From the NCBI RefSeq assembly GCF_011064615.1, contig NZ_JAALJH010000037.1, positions 20,211 to 84,210 of the forward strand: a stretch of 64,000 nt of DNA, given 5' to 3'. Source of the stretch: Aquisphaera insulae (GTDB lineage: Bacteria > Planctomycetota > Planctomycetia > Isosphaerales > Isosphaeraceae). Below the pieces are notes generated by a model. It had not been told where the DNA came from. It saw only the letters and a list, made by a program, of their open reading frames with translations, and made no database searches. Of the stretch, positions 36,916 through 44,837 are shown piece by piece (positions within the stretch are counted from its first letter, which is position 1; every line of letters starts with the position of its first letter). Position numbers and translations under genes: made by a program.

Positions 36916-38004
36916 TCAGTCGATCAGGGCGGCCTCGACGGCCAGCCCGGGGCCGAAGGCGAGAGCCAGCCAGGGCCGAGGGGCGTCCTCGCGGGCGAGG
37001 CGGTCGAGGATGAAGAGGATCGTCGGCGAGGACATGTTCCCATGATCGGCCAGCACGCGCTGGGAAACGTCCAGGGATGAGGGGGGCAACGCCAGGGCTT
37101 CCGCCACCGCGGACAGGATCCTCGGGCCGCCGGGATGGACCGCCCAGGATCCGATCGACGCGAGGTCCCTCCCCTGCCCGGCCAGCCAGCCCTCGAGCCA
37201 TGGCCGCAGGTGCTCGCCGATCAGGTCGGGGACCCGCGAGGAGAGCGTCATCCGGAAGCCGTGATCGCCGATCCGCCAGGACATGGCATCCTCCGAGTCG
37301 TCGATCAGCGTCGAGCCCGAGGCGACCACGCGGAGCGGCCCCCGGCCGTCACGGCCCTCCGACCGGGAGCCCGGCAAGGCCACGAGCGCGGCGGCGCCGT
37401 CCGCGAAGAGGGCGTTGGAGACGATCCGGTCGGCGTCCCATCCGTATTGATGGTGGAGGCTGCAGAGCTCCAGGGCGCAGAGCAGGACGCAGGCGTCGGG
37501 ATCGGCGTCGACGAAGGCGCGAGCCGCCCGGATCCCGTTGAGCGCGCCGTGGCACCCCATGAAGCCCACGTGGGTCCGCGCCGTCCCCGGCCGGAGTGGC
37601 AACTGCTTGAAGAGCGCGATGTCATATCCCGGGGCATAGAACCCGCTGCAAGACACCGTGACCAGGTGGGTCACGCGGCCCGGCTCCACCCCCGCGGCCT
37701 CGAAGGCGGCCCGGCAGGCCCCCACGCCGAGCGGGCCGGCCTCGGCCTCGTAGCGGAGCATCCGCTCCAGCGTCGTCGGCGGATTCACGCCGTAGAAGGA
37801 CTGCCGGCCCTCGAGCGGGCCGTCGGACCGATCCAGGACCACGCAGCCGCGGCCCTCGACGCCGGCCCGCCGGTAGAGCGTGGCGAAGAGCCGCTCCTGC
37901 GAGGGCGTCTCGCAGGCGTACTCCCAGGCGATCCGGGCGGCATCCGCCTGATCGATCCGGTGCGGCGGCAGGGCCGTGCCGATCCCCGCGACGGTCATGC
38001 TCAT
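36916..38004 (-). CDS. Type III polyketide synthase (chalcone synthase-like)
   Basis: Homodimeric type III polyketide synthase of 362 residues. The catalytic triad is Cys151 in VGFMGCHGAL, His290 in AVHPGGPRI and Asn323 in DHGNMSSPT. Family elements CSGFYAPGYDI and GPGLAVEAAL are present. It condenses an acyl starter with malonyl-CoA units; bacterial relatives make alkylresorcinols, alkylpyrones or quinones. It is the last gene of a three-gene operon, and its ATG overlaps the preceding stop as ATGA (38001-38004). The product cannot be told from sequence. Confidence 0.92.
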   Translation of the reverse strand: MSMTVAGIGTALPPHRIDQADAARIAWEYACETPSQERLFATLYRRAGVEGRGCVVLDRSDGPLEGRQSFYGVNPPTTLERMLRYEAEAGPLGVGACRAAFEAAGVEPGRVTHLVTVSCSGFYAPGYDIALFKQLPLRPGTARTHVGFMGCHGALNGIRAARAFVDADPDACVLLCALELCSLHHQYGWDADRIVSNALFADGAAALVALPGSRSEGRDGRGPLRVVASGSTLIDDSEDAMSWRIGDHGFRMTLSSRVPDLIGEHLRPWLEGWLAGQGRDLASIGSWAVHPGGPRILSAVAEALALPPSSLDVSQRVLADHGNMSSPTILFILDRLAREDAPRPWLALAFGPGLAVEAALID

Positions 38005-39203
38005 GGGAATACCCGCTTATCCATCAAGGGAACGGAGCCTCCCTCGGCCTGCCGGATCGCGAGCCCGGCGACCGCTGGGACATGATTCGCCACCGCGAAG
38101 GCCAGCCGCGCCATCCATGGCCGCTTCAGGAGCGCCGCCACGCCCCGGCAGAGCCGTTGTCGTCGCAAGACGCGTGCCCGGTGGAGGCCGCACCAGGACG
38201 TCGACAGCGCGGGGCTCCAGCCGGCCGTCGCCATCTCCGCCAGGGGCGCGACGTCGATGCCGGATCGGATCGCCCAGGCCATGCCCTCGCCCGTGAACGG
38301 TTCGACGTAGCCGGCGGCGTCCCCGAGCACGAAGTATCGCTCGCCGGCGATCGGCCGGGTTCGTCGCGTTAGCGCGGGCGTCCCCCGCCAGTCCGCGCCG
38401 TCCAGGCCGGAGGGGATCGGGAAACCCGCCTCGCGCAGCACCACCCTGGCGGCGGCCCCCGGCCCGCCCTCGTCCCGGATGAGGCCCACATCGAAGGCCG
38501 CGGCGATGTTCAGCCCGCCCCCCTCGACCCGGACGAGGCCGACATAGCCGCGGCTCGCCACGGCCATGAAGATCGTGTCCCTTCGCCCGAATTCCGGACA
38601 GGACGCGAGTCCGCATCCGGCGCCGACGCGAGAGCCCGGCGATGCCACGCTCCGGACCCCCTCATCCTCCTCGAACCGCGGCGGACCCAGGCCGGTCGCC
38701 ACCAGGACGACGCGCGCCTCGGCCTGCACCCTGCGCGAGCCGGCGACGAGCGTCACCCGCCGCGCTCCCGCCGCGGCCGGCCCGATGATCCCCTCCGCCC
38801 CGTCAAGGAAGCCGGCGCCGACGGCCACGGCCGAGCCGGCGAGGGCGGCATCGAGTGCCGGCCGAGAGATCGCCGTCCCCCCCGGCAATCGAAGCCGCAA
38901 GGTCCGGCCCTCGTGCCCGACTTCCAGCGCCTCAATCCGGCCGCCGCCGAGCCCGCGGACGATGTCCCCCAGCCCGATCGATTCCAGCTCCCGGAGCGAC
39001 GCGTCGTTGAGACACGCGCCGCAGACCTTGGGCCGGGGGAACGTCCTGCGGTCCACCAGGAGCGTCCGCACGCCGCGGCCGGCGAGCTGCCGGGCGGCGA
39101 TCGAGCCGGCGGGGCCCGCCCCCAGGACGATCGCGTCCCAGGTCCGGCCGGCGGCCTCGTCCAGGTCCAGCGTCGGGGCCGGATTCGGGGTCGGGACGCT
39201 CAT
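38001..39203 (-). CDS. FAD-dependent oxidoreductase (geranylgeranyl reductase-like)
   Basis: Flavoprotein of 400 residues. The N-terminal Rossmann fold has DAIVLGAGPAGSIAARQL (GAGPAG 28-33) and the family's PKVCGACLNDASL. A C-terminal FAD site is GERYFVLGDAAGYVEPFTGEG. Substrate-side features match the geranylgeranyl reductase/hydroxylase group. In type III polyketide operons this enzyme commonly hydroxylates or reduces the product. Start: ATG 39203, sharing ATGA with the methyltransferase stop (39200). The frame is open far upstream, antisense to other genes, but without coding signal. Confidence 0.9.
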   Translation of the reverse strand: MSVPTPNPAPTLDLDEAAGRTWDAIVLGAGPAGSIAARQLAGRGVRTLLVDRRTFPRPKVCGACLNDASLRELESIGLGDIVRGLGGGRIEALEVGHEGRTLRLRLPGGTAISRPALDAALAGSAVAVGAGFLDGAEGIIGPAAAGARRVTLVAGSRRVQAEARVVLVATGLGPPRFEEDEGVRSVASPGSRVGAGCGLASCPEFGRRDTIFMAVASRGYVGLVRVEGGGLNIAAAFDVGLIRDEGGPGAAARVVLREAGFPIPSGLDGADWRGTPALTRRTRPIAGERYFVLGDAAGYVEPFTGEGMAWAIRSGIDVAPLAEMATAGWSPALSTSWCGLHRARVLRRQRLCRGVAALLKRPWMARLAFAVANHVPAVAGLAIRQAEGGSVPLMDKRVFP

Positions 39204-39934
39204 GACGTCGGCCGCCTCCAGCTCAGGAGGAATCGCTGGGGCCAGTGGCGGTCGATCGTCGCCCCGCGCAGCCCCGCGCGGCGAGCCAGGTCCAGGGCCT
39301 CGTCGGGAGTGAACGCCCCTGCCACCGACGTCGGCCCGTCCTCGTGGACGATCGGCGACCGGGACAGCAGCCGGCAGCCGGCGGCCGCCAGCAGGTAGCC
39401 CCACGAGCTCCGGATGAGGTCGTCGACCAGCACGAGCCGTCGCGCCGCGGCGCCCATCCGGCCGAGCAGCCCGACCGCCTCGGTTTCGTCCAGGTGGTGG
39501 AGGAAGAGCGAGCATGTGATCACATCGTAACCCTCGGGCAAGGGGTCGTTGAGGGCATCGAGCGCGAAGAACCGGCAGGTCGACCCGCGGGCCGAGGCGA
39601 GGGCCTCGGCGATCTCGACGGCCTGGGGGCTGACGTCGCAGCCGTCGGCCGCGACCTCGAGCCCGGCGCGCCGGGCTCGGGCCCGGATCGCCAGCGGCAG
39701 GGCTCCGCCCCCCGTGGCGACGTCGAGTACCCGCAGCGGCCGCTCATCCGAAGGCAATGCGCGTGCCAGCGGCTCGATCCGCCGCCAGGCGACCGCATCG
39801 GTCCGGCTCAGGGCGTTGATCCGCTTCAGGCCGGCCAGGGCCCGCGCGTGCTCGTCCGCCGGGAGCCCGGGCTGGTCCATCCGCTCCGGCCGGCGATTGC
39901 GCCGTCGCAGTGTGGTGAAGAATCTCGGTGGCAC
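39200..39934 (-). CDS. Class I SAM-dependent methyltransferase
   Basis: Methyltransferase of 244 residues. The SAM-binding region has LRVLDVATGGGALPLAIRAR (motif I), ADGCDVSPQAVEIAEALASA and YDVITCSLFLHHLDE, with LVLVDDLIRSSWG after it. The start is GTG 39934, kept because residues near MDQPGLPADEHARAL look conserved; ATG 39880 is the shorter choice. It heads the operon with the flavoprotein and type III polyketide synthase. Predicted to O- or C-methylate the polyketide product (inference). Confidence 0.82.
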   Translation of the reverse strand: MPPRFFTTLRRRNRRPERMDQPGLPADEHARALAGLKRINALSRTDAVAWRRIEPLARALPSDERPLRVLDVATGGGALPLAIRARARRAGLEVAADGCDVSPQAVEIAEALASARGSTCRFFALDALNDPLPEGYDVITCSLFLHHLDETEAVGLLGRMGAAARRLVLVDDLIRSSWGYLLAAAGCRLLSRSPIVHEDGPTSVAGAFTPDEALDLARRAGLRGATIDRHWPQRFLLSWRRPTS

Positions 39935-40245
39935 GACGATCGATGCGATCCTGGAAGGGCAAGCGCGAAGGGCGTAAGGGCTCGACGATACCGCAGGACC
40001 TCTGCCTGCGGCAACCCTCGCGACCGATCCGGGCCGGAACCGTCGCGGCTGTCGGCCACCTGCTTGGTGGTCCGTCTCGCCCCCGGTCCGGGGCCGGTGG
40101 TCGGTGTCCCAGCACTCGACCGCTGAGAAGCAAGCCCGGGCCAGGAGACATCTCTCTTCACACGCGGGGAGTCCCGACGGACGACCCGGGATGAGATAGG
40201 ATGAGGGAAGAAGGCGTTCGGAGAAAGAGAAATAGGAGAGCCATC
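39935..40245. other. Intergenic region upstream of the polyketide operon and VapBC
   Basis: No supported gene. It contains a perfect hairpin (CCGCAGG/CCTGCGG, 7-base arms, 39991-40011) and an open but codon-poor 88-codon frame rejected for its arginine-rich shadow composition. The polyketide operon promoter must lie here. The antitoxin gene has AGGAGA at 40234-40239. Confidence 0.5.
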
Positions 40246-40485
40246 ATGACCCGCACACTTCAAGGCAAGGTCCGTGGGAAGACCATCGAGCTGGAAGAGG
40301 AACTCGGTCTCGCCGACGGTGAGCAGGTCCAGGTCCAGGTCACGGCGATACCCCCCGTCACGACGTGGGGACAAGGGATTGCTCGGTCGGCTGGGATCGC
40401 CGCCGATCTTCCCGGTTTCGATGTGGCCTTCGCGCAGATTCAGCGGGAGCGAGAGCAGGCCCAGTACAGGGATGCAGCCGACTGA
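40246..40485 (+). CDS. Antitoxin of a VapBC-type pair
   Basis: Protein of 79 residues. The sequence TRTLQGKVRGKTIELEEELGL, ADGEQVQVQVTA and the tail AQIQREREQAQYRDAAD match a family of planctomycete/cyanobacterial antitoxins that begin with a short beta-strand domain resembling AbrB/SpoVT or related folds. It precedes and overlaps by four bases the PIN toxin gene. ATG 40246 has AGGAGA upstream; the longer frame from 40201 has no ribosome site. Function by context: it binds and neutralises the PIN RNase and represses its own operon. Confidence 0.7.
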   Translation: MTRTLQGKVRGKTIELEEELGLADGEQVQVQVTAIPPVTTWGQGIARSAGIAADLPGFDVAFAQIQREREQAQYRDAAD

Positions 40486-40880
40486 GCTTCTTGCTCGACA
40501 CCAATATCTGTTCGGAGCACATGAAGCGGCCCGGCGGTCTGGCCCACCGTTTTGTTCAGTATTCGGGGCGTCTCTGGATCCCTGCGATCGTCCTGGGGGA
40601 GCTGTACGCCGGCGCCTATTTGCTGGATACGCCTGATCCTATACTTGCGGGCATTCAGGAGCTGAGACGGGATGTTGGCCTGGTCGACTTCGATGCGGCG
40701 AGCACGGAGGAATTCGGAAGGCTGAGAGGGTGGCTCAAGCGTCACGGCAGCCCGCGCAATCCTGTGGACCTGATGATCGCAGCCGTGGCACTGGCACGTG
40801 GCCTTTGCCTTGTGACCCACAATACGAGGCACTTCCAGGACCTCCCCGACCTTCGACTGGAGGACTGGCTCACGCCCTGA
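40482..40880 (+). CDS. PIN domain VapC-type toxin RNase
   Basis: PIN-domain endoribonuclease of 132 residues: SFLLDTNICSEHM, FVQYSGRLWIPAIVLGELYAG, SPRNPVDLMIAAVALARGL, VTHNTRHFQDL. The conserved acidic residues at LLDTN, GELYAG and NPVDLMIAA form the divalent-metal site. No ATG, GTG or TTG lies where the family start should be. CTG 40482 overlaps the antitoxin stop as CTGA, exactly as ATGA does in coupled genes; TTG 40491 would give MLDTNICSEH and is the alternative. It cleaves RNA (family inference). Confidence 0.85.
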   Translation: MSFLLDTNICSEHMKRPGGLAHRFVQYSGRLWIPAIVLGELYAGAYLLDTPDPILAGIQELRRDVGLVDFDAASTEEFGRLRGWLKRHGSPRNPVDLMIAAVALARGLCLVTHNTRHFQDLPDLRLEDWLTP

Positions 40881-41008
40881 GGGCACCCTGTCCCCGTGAT
40901 CCCTTGCGGACCGCCAGGGCCTCTCGCGAGCCCCCCGGGCCGGCTATCATGAGGGCAACATGCCGGGATCAGCCACCCGGCGGGCCCGACGATCCGGGGA
41001 GAGACGTC

Positions 41009-44000
41009 ATGACGCGGAAGTGCGATTGCGCGGGGGCGTGCGGGCCGCAATGGCCCGAGGTGTCCAGGCGGGAGTTCATCGAGATCACCGGCATCGGGGC
41101 GGCCGGGGCCTTGCTGGCCGCCGGGGGGACCACCTCCGCCTTCGCGGCGGCGCCGGCGGACCTGGCGCGCTGGAAGGAAACGCTCCTCGACCCGAGGGCC
41201 CGCCGCGTCTATGACTCCGCCACGCACGACGGCGCGCGGATGCACCTGGGCGGGATCGGGACGGGCAACTTCGAGATCGGCGCCGACGGCCAGCTCACCA
41301 CCTGGCAGCTCTTCAACACCCTCCGCGACGGCGAGGTGCCGTTCGCCTTCGTCGCTCGCGTGGGCAAGACGACGCGGCTGCTCCAGACCCGCGGCGGTCG
41401 CGACTGGACGCGGATCCGGAAGATCGCCATGACGGGCGAATATCCGATCGCCACGCTCCGCTTCGAGGATCCCGAGCTGCCGGTGACGCTCGAGCTGGAC
41501 GCCTTCTCGCCGTTCGCGCCGCTCGATGCGAAGCTGTCGTCGATCCCGGCGGCCGTCTTCGTCTTCCGCGTGAAGAACACGAGCGATACCGATCAGGTCG
41601 TCTCCTTGGGCGCGCTGATGACCAACCCGGTTGGATACGACGCCGTCGGTGCGATCGAGGGGCACTCGCATCCGAATCTCGGCGGCAACGTCAACGAGGT
41701 CGTCCGCGAGCCGGGCGCGAAGGGGCTGGTCTTCCGGGCGGTGACCGCCGCGGAGGCGACGATCGACGGCGAGGTCTCGATCGCGACCCTCGCCAATCTC
41801 AAGGACGTCACGAAGCCGCACCGGGACTGGCCGGCGGGGCTGCACGTCGAGACGCACGAGAAGCCGCCGCAGGGGGGCCTTGCGGGCAAGGACCCGGCCC
41901 GGTCGATCCTCTGGATGGAGGACGCGCCGGCGGACCTCTCGACGGCCTGGCTCGAGGCGGCGAAGGCCGCGGTGGAGGCCGGCGCGACGCTCGTGTTCTC
42001 GGGCTCGGACATGCCCCTGCTGAAGTCCCTGGGGGCGGTTACCGGGGGCAAGGCGGTGGACGCCGCGAACGCCCGCCCGGACGTGGTCTTCGAGGACTTC
42101 GAGGACGGCTACGGCAAGTGGAAGGTCGAGGGCAAGGCCTTCGGCGACGTGCCGCCGGCCGGGACGCTCCCGGGTCAGCAGCCGGTGAGCGGCTTCGAGG
42201 GGAAGCGGCTGGTGAACTCGTTCGTCGGCGGCGACGACACCGTCGGCCGGCTGATCAGCAGGGATTTCACGATCGAGCGGCCCTTCATCCGCTTCCTCAT
42301 CGGCGGCGGCTTCCGGCCGACCACGCAGCTCCGCCTGGTCGTGGACGGGCAGGTCGTCCGCTCCGCCGCCGGCCGCGACGACGAGAAGCTCGCCCCGGCG
42401 TTCTGGGGCGTCAACGACCTGGTCGGCAAGACGGCGCACTTCGAGATCGTGGACCAGCAGAAGGGGCCGTGGGGACACATCAACGTCGACCGGATCGTCT
42501 TCGCCGACCGCGCGGGGGATCCGGCCGTCTACCGGCTCCTGGATGAGCTGCTGCCGGCGCGGTTCCGCGACGTCGTGCCGCGCGAGGGGGGCGTCGAGCT
42601 GGCCGGCCGCGAGGACCGCGAGGGGACGACGACGGCGACGGCCGGTCCGTTCCGGACGCTCCGCCGACCCCTCGGCAAGGGACAGGTCGTGATCGTCCTG
42701 GGACCGATCCTCGACCGCCGACAGGCCGAGGTCCGGGCGAGCCGGCATCGGGCCTTCGCGATCCTCTGCTCGCTGATCGGCGTGGCCTACGAGGCGCCCG
42801 CGACCGTCACGCCGAAGGCTCCCGGGTTCGGCACCGTGGCGCTGGCCACGACCGGCCCTAACGCCACGGTCTATCCGTCGTTCGACGACTGGGATGAGGT
42901 CTGGCGCCACTTCTCGGAGCACGGTGCCTTCCCCCGGCCCGGCTCCGTCCCGCCCGCCCCTCCGAGCCCGCCCGGCCGGACGACCTCCGGCGCCGTCGCG
43001 TCCATGGTGACGATCGGGCCCGGCGAGTCGGCCGAGGTCCCCTTCCTCCTGACATGGCATTATCCCAACAAGTACAACGGTGACGGGACCTGGATGGGAT
43101 GCCACTATGCGACCCCCTACCCGGACGCGGCGGCCGTGCTCCGCGAGGCGGCGGCCAACCTGGCCCCGTACCGCGAGAAGACGGAGCGGTTCCGCAGGAC
43201 CTTCTACGACAGCACCCTGCCCTACTGGCTGCTCGACGGCCTGACCTCGCAGGCGGCGATCCTCCGGCACATCGGCATCGTCTTCCGGATCGCGAGCGGG
43301 GACGTCTACGGCTGGGAGGGCTCCAACGGCTGCTGCGACCCGACCTGCACCCACGTCTGGGGCTACGAGCAATCCCTCGCTCGGCTCTTCCCGGACCTGG
43401 AGAAGGACATGCGGCGGATCGACTTCCGCCACCAGCAGTTGCCCAATGGCGGGATCAACAATCGCACGTATTTCCCCTCGCCGCCCAGGCCCACCGGCGA
43501 GCGTCCGTTCGCCGATGGTCACGCGAGCTGCATCCTGAAGGCGTATCGCGAGGCGCTCAATCATCCCGACGACTCCTGGCTGAAGGAGTACTGGCCGGCC
43601 GTGAAGAAGGCCGTCGAGTACCTGATCGCCCGCGACGCGGCCGGATCGAACGGCGAGCCCGACGGCATCCTCCAGGACGACCAGTGGAACACGTACGACG
43701 AGGCCCTCCACGGCGTCACCACATTCATCAGCGGCTACTACCTGGCCGCCCTCCGCGCCGGCGAGGCATGGGCCAGGCGGGTGGGCGACGACGCGTCGGC
43801 GACCCGGTTTGCCGCGATCCGCGCCAGGGGCGCCGCGAACCTCGAGAAGCTCTGCTGGAACGGCGAGTACTTCGAGCAGAAGCTCGACGAGTACAGGTCG
43901 ATGTCGGGCGAGGTCGGACCCGGCTGCATGAGCGACCAGCTCATCGGCCAGTGGTGGGCCCATCAGCTCGGACTCGGTTACCTCTTCCCCAGGGACCGGG

Positions 44001-44716
44001 TCGTCTCGGCCCTGAAGGCCGTCTTCCGGCACAACTGGAAGACCGACCTCACAGGCTGGAAGCACATGCCGCGGGCGTTCGCCGGCGACGGCGACAAGGG
44101 ACTCATCATCTGCACCTGGCCGAAGGGAGGCCGGCCCGACCACGTCATGCTCTACTCCGACGAGGTCTGGACGGGCATCGAGTACCAGGTCGCCGCGCAT
44201 TTGATCTACGAAGGACTCATCGAGGAGGGCCTGTCGATTGCCAAGGGGGCCCGCGACCGCTACGACGGCGTCAACCGCGCGCCGATCCCGCGCAATCCCT
44301 GGAACGAGATCGAATGCGGCGGCCACTACGCGCGGGCGATGTCGTCGTGGTCGCTCCTGCTGGCGCTTTCCGGCTACGAGTACGACGGGCCGGCCCGCGG
44401 GCTGACGTTCGCGCCGCGGCTGACGCCGGAGAACTTCAAGGCGTTCTTCTGCGGGCCGGAGGGGTGGGGGTCGCTCCTCCAGAAGCGGGACGGACGGAGC
44501 CAGCGCAATACCTTGACCGTCGCCGAGGGCCGGCTTCCGGTCGCGGAGCTGCTCCTCCAGCCGGCCCGAGCACCGAAGGCCGTCGCCGTGACCCTGGGCG
44601 GGAAGGCCGTCGAATCCTCGGCCAGGGCGGACGGCGATCGCCTGCGGATCGTGCTCCGGACACCTCAGGTCGTGGTGCCCGAGGCGGATCTCGTCGCGAT
44701 GCTGGACCTGGACTGA
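41009..44716 (+). CDS. Tat-exported GH116-like glycoside hydrolase
   Basis: Protein of 1235 residues. The Tat signal has the twin Arg at 20-21 (SRREFIEITGIGAAGALLAAGG). A large N-terminal beta-domain region has MHLGGIGTGNFEIGADGQLT, a hallmark of GBA2-type GH116 N-terminal domains. The catalytic (alpha/alpha)6 domain has the CTHVWGYEQ nucleophile Glu787 and GCMSDQLIGQWW acid/base Asp976. In Thermoanaerobacterium TxGH116 these are Glu441 and Asp593, spaced a bit closer. It is a large insert-containing bacterial homologue of glucosylceramidase 2; beta-glucosidase activity is the family expectation, and the substrate is not shown. Confidence 0.83.
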   Translation: MTRKCDCAGACGPQWPEVSRREFIEITGIGAAGALLAAGGTTSAFAAAPADLARWKETLLDPRARRVYDSATHDGARMHLGGIGTGNFEIGADGQLTTWQLFNTLRDGEVPFAFVARVGKTTRLLQTRGGRDWTRIRKIAMTGEYPIATLRFEDPELPVTLELDAFSPFAPLDAKLSSIPAAVFVFRVKNTSDTDQVVSLGALMTNPVGYDAVGAIEGHSHPNLGGNVNEVVREPGAKGLVFRAVTAAEATIDGEVSIATLANLKDVTKPHRDWPAGLHVETHEKPPQGGLAGKDPARSILWMEDAPADLSTAWLEAAKAAVEAGATLVFSGSDMPLLKSLGAVTGGKAVDAANARPDVVFEDFEDGYGKWKVEGKAFGDVPPAGTLPGQQPVSGFEGKRLVNSFVGGDDTVGRLISRDFTIERPFIRFLIGGGFRPTTQLRLVVDGQVVRSAAGRDDEKLAPAFWGVNDLVGKTAHFEIVDQQKGPWGHINVDRIVFADRAGDPAVYRLLDELLPARFRDVVPREGGVELAGREDREGTTTATAGPFRTLRRPLGKGQVVIVLGPILDRRQAEVRASRHRAFAILCSLIGVAYEAPATVTPKAPGFGTVALATTGPNATVYPSFDDWDEVWRHFSEHGAFPRPGSVPPAPPSPPGRTTSGAVASMVTIGPGESAEVPFLLTWHYPNKYNGDGTWMGCHYATPYPDAAAVLREAAANLAPYREKTERFRRTFYDSTLPYWLLDGLTSQAAILRHIGIVFRIASGDVYGWEGSNGCCDPTCTHVWGYEQSLARLFPDLEKDMRRIDFRHQQLPNGGINNRTYFPSPPRPTGERPFADGHASCILKAYREALNHPDDSWLKEYWPAVKKAVEYLIARDAAGSNGEPDGILQDDQWNTYDEALHGVTTFISGYYLAALRAGEAWARRVGDDASATRFAAIRARGAANLEKLCWNGEYFEQKLDEYRSMSGEVGPGCMSDQLIGQWWAHQLGLGYLFPRDRVVSALKAVFRHNWKTDLTGWKHMPRAFAGDGDKGLIICTWPKGGRPDHVMLYSDEVWTGIEYQVAAHLIYEGLIEEGLSIAKGARDRYDGVNRAPIPRNPWNEIECGGHYARAMSSWSLLLALSGYEYDGPARGLTFAPRLTPENFKAFFCGPEGWGSLLQKRDGRSQRNTLTVAEGRLPVAELLLQPARAPKAVAVTLGGKAVESSARADGDRLRIVLRTPQVVVPEADLVAMLDLD

Positions 44717-44726
44717 TCCGGACACA

Positions 44727-44761
44727 GTGCCGGCGACCGCAATCGAGGCGGTCGCTGGCAC
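44727..44761 (+). terminator. Terminator-like hairpin after the GH116 gene
   Basis: GTGCCGGCGACCGC pairs with GCGGTCGCTGGCAC (one G-T pair, 14 bases) around a 7-base loop, 10 bases after the stop. No T-run; likely a transcript-end structure. Confidence 0.6.
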
Positions 44762-44837
44762 GGTCTCCATCGGAACGGCCATGTACTAGGGTTGGGAGTA
44801 GCAATCGGGACGGTCCGTAGTTCGCGAGACGCAACCC

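Noticed and set aside
40742..44782. Minus-strand open frame of 1346 codons
   Set aside because: Exact antisense of the GH116-like gene, Val/Arg/Glu-rich and without any domain motif.
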